Of a stretch of DNA of 45,192 nt, positions 16,721 to 24,208 are shown piece after piece. The translations under genes were made by a program, and so were the position numbers. Each line of letters begins with the position of its first letter. The first letter of the stretch is position 1. This DNA comes from Pseudomonadota bacterium (GTDB lineage: Bacteria > Pseudomonadota > Gammaproteobacteria > Burkholderiales > Thiobacillaceae), in the NCBI GenBank assembly GCA_030684775.1, contig JAUXXW010000055.1, positions 1-45,192 on the forward strand, read 5' to 3'. The notes beneath the pieces are model-generated. The model ran no database searches, was not told the origin of the DNA, and saw nothing but the letters and a program-made list of their open reading frames with translations.

Positions 16721-17727
16721 TACAGCCCTCCCAGCCAGTCCAGCCAGGCGTCGATCACGCGGTCGCAGCGGAAACGCGCCTGGTAGTGGGCGCGGCCGGC
16801 CCGCGAATAACCCCGCCAGGACTCATGGTCGGCGGCCAGTTCGGCGATCTTTTCGGCCCACGGCGCCGGTTCCAGGGGCAAGCAGAGGCCGCCGGGCCCC
16901 ACGGTGTCGGGCAGGGCGCCGCGCGGGCTGGCCAGCACAACCGTGCCCACCGCCTGCGCCTCGATGGCGACCATCGAGCAGGATTCGTCCACGTCGGCCG
17001 GAATCAGCAGGAAATGGTGGCCGGCCAGGCGCCGCAGCAGATCGCGGTTGGCGACGTTGCCGTGGAATTCGACCGCGCTTCGCTCCACCTTCGCCAGGGC
17101 GGCCTCGACTCGGGGCAGGTAGTGCCGGTCGCAGTGCAGGCGCACGATGTCCGCCGGACTGCCCCACAGGGAATGCGAGCCGTAAAGGTGCAAGCGTGCG
17201 TCCGGCCGGATCGGCAACAGCTCGGCGAGCACTTCCAGGGCGAAATCGACGCCGCGCCCCTTGATGAACATGCCGGCGAAGCACAGGCTCAGGGGCTCCG
17301 TCTCCGTTCGCGGGATGTCCACTATTTCCAGCGGGTTGGTCGAGTTGAGCAGGGGGATGCCCGCCTCCGGGTAGAGGCTGCCGAGGAAGGGGGAGACGGT
17401 GATGGCGCCGTCGTAATGGTGGCGGTAACGGCGGAAGTCGGCCTGCTGGTCGATGTCGTGCAGCCAGAGGATGCGACGGTTCGCCGCCACGTCGAGATAG
17501 TCATTGATGAAGGACGGCTCGCGGCAGATCACCAGGACGTCGTAACGCGCCGGGACGGGTTGGTCGAGATCGACCCGGTGGCCGCGCCGGCGCAGTTCGT
17601 TCATCACCCGCAGCAGGGAAATGAGAGTACCGCCGATGTAACTGCCGTCGGGGTTGACCCGGTCCAGCTTGGCCGGATCGGGTTGTTTCCAGTCCTCGCC
17701 GGCAAGGTAGACGAACAGCCAGTTCAT
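16720..17727 (-). CDS. GT4-family glycosyltransferase
   Basis: A 335-residue GT-B enzyme. The N-terminal domain begins MNWLFVYLAGEDWKQPDP and contains GSYIGGTLISLLRVMNELRR, a variant of the glycine-rich acceptor-domain loop. The C-terminal domain has LCFAGMFIKGRGVDFALEVL and DESCSMVAIEAQAVG, the E-x7-E donor-binding motif. The family uses UDP- or GDP-sugars with retention of configuration. The ATG at 17727 sits at the edge of a palindromic element (17728-17869), whose terminal GAGG, eight bases before the ATG, may act as the Shine-Dalgarno. The stop overlaps the PIG-L start by one base, so the two are coupled and may act in sequence. Confidence 0.9.
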   Translation of the reverse strand: MNWLFVYLAGEDWKQPDPAKLDRVNPDGSYIGGTLISLLRVMNELRRRGHRVDLDQPVPARYDVLVICREPSFINDYLDVAANRRILWLHDIDQQADFRRYRHHYDGAITVSPFLGSLYPEAGIPLLNSTNPLEIVDIPRTETEPLSLCFAGMFIKGRGVDFALEVLAELLPIRPDARLHLYGSHSLWGSPADIVRLHCDRHYLPRVEAALAKVERSAVEFHGNVANRDLLRRLAGHHFLLIPADVDESCSMVAIEAQAVGTVVLASPRGALPDTVGPGGLCLPLEPAPWAEKIAELAADHESWRGYSRAGRAHYQARFRCDRVIDAWLDWLGGL

Positions 17728-17869
17728 ACTAATAACCTCAGTTGCATGAGGAAGTCATTCCAATTCAACAAGTTGCGCGAGTGTTGTAGGTGCGAATTTA
17801 TTCGCACATTCAAGGACTTCGGTGCGAATAAATTCGCACCTACGTCGGCGCCAACTGAGGAATTTAGGT
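17728..17869. repeat. Palindromic junction element 2 (between the tri-domain GT and the GT4 gene)
   Basis: Same family as 14013-14154: CTAA(A/T)AACCTCAGTTG-like inverted ends, arms GTGCGAATTTATTCGCAC at 17790-17807 and its complement at 17822-17839. The ~45-bp tail lies on the opposite side, as an inverted copy, while the 14-nt loop ATTCAAGGACTTCG keeps the same orientation in both. GTTCAT flanks both sides. It exactly separates the stop at 17870 from the start at 17727. Confidence 0.85.
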
Positions 17870-20800
17870 TCATGGTTCCAGGCTCCGCCCCAATATCCGC
17901 TCGAACAGTGCCCGCCACTGCGCCCGGATCGGCCCCCAGGTGAGGCCGCGCACATAGTCCAGGGCGGCCGCCACCCGTGGTGCCGGATCCAGTTCGCCGC
18001 GCGCCAGGGCGACGATGCTGTCAGCCATCGCGGTGACGCTGACCGGGGCGCGCGGCAGCGGTTCGGCGTAGGCGTGGTAGACCCAGGCATCCACTTCCTC
18101 GCGGCAGGGGACGAGGAAGCCGCGGCCGTCGCCGAGGAGGCCGCTGAACGAGGTGTTGTCCGGCGCCAGCACCGGGATGCCGCAGGCCATCGCCTCGGTG
18201 GTGGAAAAGCCGTGGCCCTCGCCGTGGCTGGTGGTAATCAGCAGGTCGGCGCAGTTGTACAGCCGCGCCATGTCGGCGTTGCTGGCCGCGTCCACGGCGT
18301 GGGGTTCGCTGTTGCGGCCGAACTGTTGTTGCGAGAAACCCAGGTCGCGCGCGGACAGCCCCAGGACGCGGGCGATTTCGATCAGTTCGTAGTCGCCTTC
18401 GCCGGGGTTGGTGTGCAGGTGCAGATAAACCCGGGGTTCGCGCCGCAGTACTTCCTTGAGAATCAGCAGACTGCGCGGCAAGTCCTTGCGCTGGTAGTTG
18501 CGGTTGATGTTGAGCAGGACGTAGCGCCCTTCTTCGGCGACGTGGCGCGGCAGCAGGGCGCGGCGCAGTTCGGCGCGGCGTGGCGCGGCCAGGGGGAAAT
18601 AGGTCCGGGTGTCGCAGCCGTGCGGTATGAGCGCGGCGCGCGCGGCCAGGGCGGGGTCGTGGCGCCGCACCTGTTCCAGGGAGTAGTCGTTGAACAGTAC
18701 CAGGTGCTCGAAGCCGCGCATCCCCTCCAGGTGGCGATGGCACAACTCACCCTCCACCGGGGTGTAGACGATGGAACGGAAGCGTTTGCCCTGTTCGCGC
18801 AGTTGCCGCGCGGCCTCGCCCACGGCGGCGTTGCCGTAGACGTCCTTGATCATCAGCAACAGTTCGAAATCCATGTGCCCGAGCAGTTCCAGCAGGTCGC
18901 GGCGGTCGTCGACGGGGTGGATGCGATACGGTTCTTCGAGGTCGCCGGGCCACAGATGCGGCACCAGCAGGATGACCTCGAACCAGGCGTGGAAGGCCCG
19001 CGCCAGGTTGCGCACCACCTGGCCGAAGCCGGTAGGGCCGTTGGGGGATTCGGAGACCAGTACTAGGCGCGGGTGGGTGGTGGCGACTGGCAGGGGGAGA
19101 TGGTGGCTGCCGGTACGTTGTTCAGCCGCGGCTCCCTTGCCCCCAGCCCCTCTCCCAGAAGGAAAGGGGAGTAAGGCCGTCAGGGCGAACGCCTCGGCGT
19201 ATTCGCCCCGGCCCAGAGCAAGGCCGCGGTGGCGGTTGAGGGCGAGGAGAGCGTGGCCGTAGTCGAAGTAAGCGAGTTGGCTATGGAACTCGGCGATGGC
19301 GGCGCGCTTGTTTTCCAGCACCGGGCCGATGTCCGCGACCAGATCGACCTTGGGCAAGGGCGTCCACACCTCGTACAGGCGTAGTTCGCGCCCCCCCACC
19401 GCAGCGAGTACCGCCCGCCCGGCGGCGGCGTGGTCGGGGTGCGATTCTTGTGGATGCGGGGCGTAGACCAGGTCGGCGTTCCAGTCCGCGATCTCGGCGC
19501 GCAGGCGTTCAGCGAGGTCGGCTACCTCCGCCAGGCCGCCGTCCGGCAAGCCCAGGAGCCGGAGTTCGCCGCCGCCGAGGTGGTCCAGGGCGCGTTCGCT
19601 TTCGCGCCGACGCAAGCGCATCAGGCGTTCGCGGCCGTAGCCCGGCGCGCCGCTGTTCGCGCCGTCGCTGAGATAGAGCACGCGAACCGCGTCACCCGCC
19701 GCGCGGTGCAGAGCCAGGGCACCGCCGCAACCGAGGACTTCGTCGTCGAAATGTGGCGCGACCACCAGCACCCGCTGCCCGCCCACCGCAAGCAAACGCG
19801 GGCAACGTGCCGGTGAGGGGGCCGGATGGCCGAGGCCGGCGGCCAAGGCCTGCTCATAAGCGGCGGCCAGTTGCCGCTCCACCCGGTCGGCGCCGAACAG
19901 GGCGTGGGCGTGTGCCAGGGCGCCTTCGCGGCAACGGCGCAGCCAGGCCGCGTCGCCGCCCAGGGCGAGCACAGCCCGCGCCAGCGCCGCCGCGTCGCCG
20001 GGCGGCAGCAGCACGCCGGTGTGGCCATCGATCATCCAGTCGACGATGGCGCCGGCGCGGCTGGCCAGCACCGGCAGGCCCCGGCTCATGGCCTCGACTC
20101 CGGCCATGCAATAGCTCTCCGGCACCAGGGAGGGGACCAGCAGCAGGTTGGCGCGGTCGTAGACCCGCCACAAGTCCGGCCCATTCAACTCGCCGAGGAA
20201 TTCGACGCGATCCGCCACGCCCTGGTCGCGGCAGACCTGGCGCAGCCAGTCCGCCTCGCGCCCGCTGCCCGCCAGAGCCAGGCGCCAGCTTCGCGGCAGC
20301 CGCGCGAGCATCTGGGGCAACAGGTAGATGCCCTTGTTGCGATCCAGGCGGCCGACGTAGAGCAGCAGGCCGGTTTCCGGCGCCGGCGCGGGTGTTTGCG
20401 CCAGGGGCGCGGCCAGTACCGGCAACACCTCCGCCAGACGGTCGTCTGGGAAGCCGTTGCGCCGGTATTGCTCGCGCATGTAGCGGCTGTGTACCAGCAT
20501 CGTGGCGCCGCGCAGGGCGTCGAGACGGTCTAGCTTGATCGCCAGATCGCGCTCGCCGGCCTCGATGCGCGCTTCCGGCATCCCCCAACTGGGCGCGGCG
20601 GGGCAGCCGCGGGCGCGGCAATGTTGGCCCAGGGGCAGGTCGCAGAAACCGCCGCCAGGCAATTCCTTGCGCCCGGTCAGGCACAAGGGGCTGACGTCGT
20701 AGGCCGTGCTCAGGCTGGGGAAGCGGGTGACGATGCCGCGCATCACGGCGGCGTCGAGGCGGTGTTCGAGGTGATGGAGATGCACCAGGTGCGGCCGCTC

Positions 20801-20959
20801 GCGGGCGATGGCGTCCAGCAGTTCCACTCCCGCCAGGCTCGCCACGTCCAGGTTGCGGACCTCGTGGCCGAGTTCGCGGCTCAAGCGGATGTAGTTGGCG
20901 GCGGCCACCGCCACGCCGCCCCGCAAGTCGCGCGGCGGGTAGAGGTGGAGGATTCTCAT
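17870..20959 (-). CDS. GT4 - PIG-L deacetylase - GT4 fusion protein
   Basis: A 1029-residue three-domain enzyme. Residues ~1-375 are a GT4 domain opening MRILHLYPPRDLRGGVAVAA, with a four-cysteine loop (C-x13-C-x7-C-x4-C) after YDVSPL and the E-x7-E motif ESYCMAGVEAMSRG. Residues ~395-600 are an apparently intact PIG-L deacetylase: H403-F-D405-D406-E and H507-P-D-H510. A repeat-derived linker (FPSGRGAGGKGAAA) follows. Residues ~630-1029 are a second GT with HGEGHGFSTTEAMACG (E-x7-E intact). The architecture suggests transfer of a HexNAc, deacetylation and addition of the next sugar on one chain. The start at 20959 overlaps the upstream stop by four bases (ATGA); the frame runs 14 codons further without support. 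It is the paralogue of the next gene upstream. Confidence 0.88.
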   Translation of the reverse strand: MRILHLYPPRDLRGGVAVAAANYIRLSRELGHEVRNLDVASLAGVELLDAIARERPHLVHLHHLEHRLDAAVMRGIVTRFPSLSTAYDVSPLCLTGRKELPGGGFCDLPLGQHCRARGCPAAPSWGMPEARIEAGERDLAIKLDRLDALRGATMLVHSRYMREQYRRNGFPDDRLAEVLPVLAAPLAQTPAPAPETGLLLYVGRLDRNKGIYLLPQMLARLPRSWRLALAGSGREADWLRQVCRDQGVADRVEFLGELNGPDLWRVYDRANLLLVPSLVPESYCMAGVEAMSRGLPVLASRAGAIVDWMIDGHTGVLLPPGDAAALARAVLALGGDAAWLRRCREGALAHAHALFGADRVERQLAAAYEQALAAGLGHPAPSPARCPRLLAVGGQRVLVVAPHFDDEVLGCGGALALHRAAGDAVRVLYLSDGANSGAPGYGRERLMRLRRRESERALDHLGGGELRLLGLPDGGLAEVADLAERLRAEIADWNADLVYAPHPQESHPDHAAAGRAVLAAVGGRELRLYEVWTPLPKVDLVADIGPVLENKRAAIAEFHSQLAYFDYGHALLALNRHRGLALGRGEYAEAFALTALLPFPSGRGAGGKGAAAEQRTGSHHLPLPVATTHPRLVLVSESPNGPTGFGQVVRNLARAFHAWFEVILLVPHLWPGDLEEPYRIHPVDDRRDLLELLGHMDFELLLMIKDVYGNAAVGEAARQLREQGKRFRSIVYTPVEGELCHRHLEGMRGFEHLVLFNDYSLEQVRRHDPALAARAALIPHGCDTRTYFPLAAPRRAELRRALLPRHVAEEGRYVLLNINRNYQRKDLPRSLLILKEVLRREPRVYLHLHTNPGEGDYELIEIARVLGLSARDLGFSQQQFGRNSEPHAVDAASNADMARLYNCADLLITTSHGEGHGFSTTEAMACGIPVLAPDNTSFSGLLGDGRGFLVPCREEVDAWVYHAYAEPLPRAPVSVTAMADSIVALARGELDPAPRVAAALDYVRGLTWGPIRAQWRALFERILGRSLEP
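19131..19172. repeat. GC-rich palindromic repeat inside the tri-domain GT coding sequence
   Basis: CTCCCTTGCCCCCAGCCCCT followed by CTCCCAGAAGGAAAGGGGAG, the same family as 13787-13832 and 30094-30150. It is translated in frame as a flexible Gly/Ser/Lys stretch precisely in the linker between the PIG-L and the second GT domain. Confidence 0.8.
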
Positions 20960-23772
20960 GGCCGTTCTCCCGCCGGCACCGCCCCCAGCATGACTTCCCA
21001 CCGCGAGATCATCTGTTCCCAGTCATGCGCCTTCAGCCAGGCGCGGGTTTGCGCGCCGAGTCGGCGCGGCGCGCGCGGCATCTCCGCCTGTTGCCGCATG
21101 GCGGCCAGCAGGGCGGCGCCGTCCAGCGGCCGGCGCGGGATGGCGGCGTCGAAGTGGATCGCGGCGGGGTCGTCCGACCTGGGCACAACGCTGCCGCGAC
21201 CGTCGCCCAGCAGCTCCCGCGCCAGAGGGGCGTCGCCGGCGATGACGGGCAGGCCGCAGGCGATGGCTTCCAGCACGGCCAGGCCGTGGTCGAGGCCGAA
21301 GCCGCAGGCCACAAAAACGTCGGCCGCGTTGTAGAGGTCGCACAGGTCGGCGTCAGCCAGGATGTCCTCGCGCCCGGCGGGGGCGTCGTCGCGGTCCAGC
21401 GCCTGCAGGGAAAAGCCGAGGTGGCGCGCGTCCAGGCCCAGGCCGCGCGCCAGTGCGACCAAGTCGTGATGGCCGGAGAAGGGATGGGTATGCAGGTGCA
21501 GATAGGCGCGCGGGGTGTGTTCCAGGAGCCGGGCGAAACTTAGCAACAGGGCCGGCAACTGCTTGCGCTCGCGATTGCGGCCGATGCCGAGGAACACCGT
21601 CCAGTCCTGTTCCACTACATGCGCCGGGAGCAGATCGGCGCGGGCTGCGCGGCGGTCGCCTTCCGAGTAGGGGAAATACTCGTCGCGATCCACCGCCGCC
21701 GTGGGGAACTCCACCGCCTCGCCGAGACGGCAACTCAGGATCGGCAATTCCGGACGTCGCGCCCGCAACTGTTCCAGCCAGACGCCGCGGGGATCGCCGG
21801 GCGAGCGCCGCGACAGGTCGATGGCCGCCGCCAGATCGAGGCCGGCGAGCAGGTCCACATCCGGGCCGAGGCGGGAACCGTCGATGTAGCGCACGGGCAG
21901 ATCCAGGTCGCGCAGCCACACACGGGGCGCCATCACCACGAGATCGAGCCGGTGGCGCCGTTGCAGCGGCAGGAACAAACGGCGCAGCAACTTGCCCTCC
22001 GCGCCGGGGGCGGAAGGCGATTCGGACAGGAGCAGCAGGCGCCGACCATGCGGTGGCGCCGTGGGACGCTCCCGTGAAACCCGGCGCAGAGCCTCGCCCC
22101 AGCGCCCCGCCAGCCCGCTCGCCAGGCCGCCGCGATAGGCGTCAAGGGCGAGCGCGGCCGCGGCGGCCGGGTAGGCGAAACGGGCGAGCAGGCGCCGCTT
22201 CGTCTCGATGCCGTCGCTCATTTCCACCACTTGGTCGGCCTGGATCGGGCTCAGTTCCTCGTACTCGTGGATCGCCACGCCCGGCTTCAGGCCGGGTGGC
22301 GGGGCGTGGCCCGGCGGCAGCAGCACGGCCTCGGGGTCCAGGTCAGCGAGGCGTACGCCCAGATCGGCGCGGGGCCAGAGTTCCACAGCGGTACCCAGGG
22401 TTTCGGCCAGCCAGGCCGCGTGTTCGGGTGGACTATCGGCATCCGGCGCAATCGCGACGCGGGTCGCCGTCCGCGCCGCCAGCCCCGCCAACAGGCCGCC
22501 GCAGCCGGCGACGATGTTTGCCACAGTTTCACCCAGTACCAGGCAACGCGACCAGACCGGGCAGGCGACCAGGGGCAAGGCGGCGTCGACCGGCGGCGCG
22601 GGCCGCGTCGTCTCGATCGGGTCCGCTTGCCTCGCCAGAGCCGCGGCGTAGAGGTCGGCGAGCACCTCGCCGTCGGCGTCCGCGGTGAAATGTTCACGCG
22701 CGTATTGCCAACCCCGTTCGCCGAGGCCGCCGCGCAGTTCAGGGTCGGCCAGTACCCGGTCCACGGCGGCGGCGAAGGCCAGGGGGTCGGCGCGCCGGAT
22801 CAGGAGGGCGGTCTCGCCGTCGCGCAGCCACTCCCCCAGCGCCCCGGCGGCCAGGGCCACCAGCGCCAGGCCGCGGCTCAGGGCTTCCGCCGCCACCTGG
22901 GAAAAGCTCTCCGCCACCAGGGAAGGGATCACCAGGCAGTCGGCTCGGTCGTAGAACGCCGGCAGTTCGGCCGGCGGCAAAAAACCGTGGAAGCGCGCCC
23001 GGCCGGCCAGGCCAAGGCGGTGGAAATGTTGCTCGACCTCGTCGCGCGAATCGGCGTCGCCCACCAGGTCCAGCGACCAGTCCACAGATTGCAGGTGGCG
23101 CAACACTTCGGCCAAAAAAAAGATGCCCTTGTCCGCTTCCACCCGGCCCACGAACAAAAGCCGCCGCCCCACCCCGAGCGTGCGCCTGGGCGCGGGGCTC
23201 GGCGGCGCGTGGACCGGCGGCGGCAGAATCCGAACGTCCTCGGCGAGGAAGCCGTTGCGCAGCAATTCGTCGCGCAGATAGCCGCCGGGCGCGGTGAGCA
23301 TCGCGTGGCGCAAGGGGGCGAGCCGGGCCAGCATGGCCTCGACGCGAGCGCCATCGATGCTAGTGAAATCGCTCAATCCCCAGGCGCTGAAGGCGGGGCA
23401 ACGGGCGGCGACGCAGCTGCGGCCCATCGCCTGCCGGCAGGGTTCGCCGTCGGCGAGAATCTTGCGTTGGCTGGGGCAGATCAGGCGCACGTCGTAGATG
23501 CTGAACAGGCAACGGTGGCGCCGCGCCAGTTCAGGGGCGAGGCCCTGGTCGAGCATCGCGAAGGCGTTGTGGACGTGGACCAGGTCGGGCGCCAGGCGGT
23601 CGATTTCTTCGAGCAACTGGAAGCCGTAACGGCCTTCCGTGTCGGCCAGGGTCAGGCTATGGACTTCGTGGCCCAGGGCCTGGCCCTGGCGGAGGTAGTG
23701 GGCGCAGGCGATTTCGGCGCCACCCTGGCGGGCGAGTGCTCCTATCCGGTCGCTCAGGTGGATAACTCGCAC
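20956..23772 (-). CDS. GT4 - degenerate PIG-L - GT protein (paralogue of the fusion at 17870-20959)
   Basis: A 938-residue protein. Residues ~1-385 are a GT4 domain with RQGGAEIACAHYLRQG near the start, the same four-cysteine loop as its paralogue (after YDVRLI) and ESFSQVAAEALSRG (E-x7-E). The middle ~405-590 aligns by eye with PIG-L: RCLVLGETVANIVAGCGG replaces VLVVAPHFDDEVLGCGG, and no HPDH block remains, so zinc binding is lost. The last ~330 residues are a second GT domain (ILSCRLGEAVEF, YLHLHTHPFSGHHDLV), but its motif reads LDHGLAVLEAIACG and lacks the first Glu. Start is GTG 23772, one base after the stop of the 66-residue ORF (TGATGTG); upstream frame to 24057 is a shadow of that ORF. 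Only the first GT domain looks fully active. Confidence 0.85.
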   Translation of the reverse strand: MRVIHLSDRIGALARQGGAEIACAHYLRQGQALGHEVHSLTLADTEGRYGFQLLEEIDRLAPDLVHVHNAFAMLDQGLAPELARRHRCLFSIYDVRLICPSQRKILADGEPCRQAMGRSCVAARCPAFSAWGLSDFTSIDGARVEAMLARLAPLRHAMLTAPGGYLRDELLRNGFLAEDVRILPPPVHAPPSPAPRRTLGVGRRLLFVGRVEADKGIFFLAEVLRHLQSVDWSLDLVGDADSRDEVEQHFHRLGLAGRARFHGFLPPAELPAFYDRADCLVIPSLVAESFSQVAAEALSRGLALVALAAGALGEWLRDGETALLIRRADPLAFAAAVDRVLADPELRGGLGERGWQYAREHFTADADGEVLADLYAAALARQADPIETTRPAPPVDAALPLVACPVWSRCLVLGETVANIVAGCGGLLAGLAARTATRVAIAPDADSPPEHAAWLAETLGTAVELWPRADLGVRLADLDPEAVLLPPGHAPPPGLKPGVAIHEYEELSPIQADQVVEMSDGIETKRRLLARFAYPAAAAALALDAYRGGLASGLAGRWGEALRRVSRERPTAPPHGRRLLLLSESPSAPGAEGKLLRRLFLPLQRRHRLDLVVMAPRVWLRDLDLPVRYIDGSRLGPDVDLLAGLDLAAAIDLSRRSPGDPRGVWLEQLRARRPELPILSCRLGEAVEFPTAAVDRDEYFPYSEGDRRAARADLLPAHVVEQDWTVFLGIGRNRERKQLPALLLSFARLLEHTPRAYLHLHTHPFSGHHDLVALARGLGLDARHLGFSLQALDRDDAPAGREDILADADLCDLYNAADVFVACGFGLDHGLAVLEAIACGLPVIAGDAPLARELLGDGRGSVVPRSDDPAAIHFDAAIPRRPLDGAALLAAMRQQAEMPRAPRRLGAQTRAWLKAHDWEQMISRWEVMLGAVPAGERP

Positions 23773-23773
23773 A

Positions 23774-23974
23774 TCAACTTCCGGATGGCGGGTTGTACAG
23801 GCTGGCACCGGTGATCGAGCCCTCCCGCTCGATGTCGCCCAGGCTGCGCTGGGCGGTCTCCCGCAGTGATTCCCAGTCCCGGATGCCGCGCAATTTGCCG
23901 GGTACCCGGCATTTCCGGGTTTCTTCTCCCCGGTCTTCGTCGTCCTGGCGGTTCTGTTCCACAGGTTCTCGCAT
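23774..23974 (-). CDS. Small unknown protein, 66 residues
   Basis: A short reading frame beginning MREPVEQNRQDDEDRGEETR and ending GSITGASLYNPPSGS. It is charged in the first half and has a helix-like middle (DWESLRETAQRSLGDIEREG). Codon third positions are GC-rich like real genes nearby, and its stop is separated by one base from the GTG start of the large GT gene, so it is probably translated. Alternative starts are further up (TTG at 24016). No signal peptide, membrane segment or recognised family. Because a radical SAM protein gene lies just upstream, a modified-peptide role was considered, but there is no cysteine-rich or leader/core signature. Function unknown. Confidence 0.5.
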   Translation of the reverse strand: MREPVEQNRQDDEDRGEETRKCRVPGKLRGIRDWESLRETAQRSLGDIEREGSITGASLYNPPSGS

Positions 23975-24208
23975 AGTTTTAGTCGTCTTTTCATGCTCGG
24001 GGACTCGGGCGGACAAGCGCTGATTGAACGTACACCCGTAAGGGCATTCTGGGTCACGGGGGGGAAGTGTTCAAGAACGCAGTTCCGGAAAAAACAGTAG
24101 CGGGGTAAATGGTGAGGTGTAAGAGCCCGACAAGCTGCCAGCCCCTCTTACGCAACCATTGCGGGCCGCCGCCCGCATCGCGGTCGGGAGGCCGCTCCCA
24201 CAACACAC
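23975..24208. other. Intergenic stretch with a REP-like palindrome
   Basis: No gene is apparent. Around 24155-24205 there is a REP-like sequence (GGGCCGCCGCCCGCATCGCG, then GTCGGGAGGCCGCTCCCAC) with several overlapping inverted repeats. It separates the radical SAM gene from the rest of the minus-strand cluster and could attenuate or stabilise the shared transcript. I cannot point to a promoter here. Confidence 0.5.

Noticed and set aside
23772-24057. N-terminal extension of the 938-residue GT protein to 24057
   Set aside because: The extension is the shifted frame of the 66-residue ORF and lacks GT similarity; GTG 23772 lies exactly at the coupled junction and gives the normal GT4 opening.
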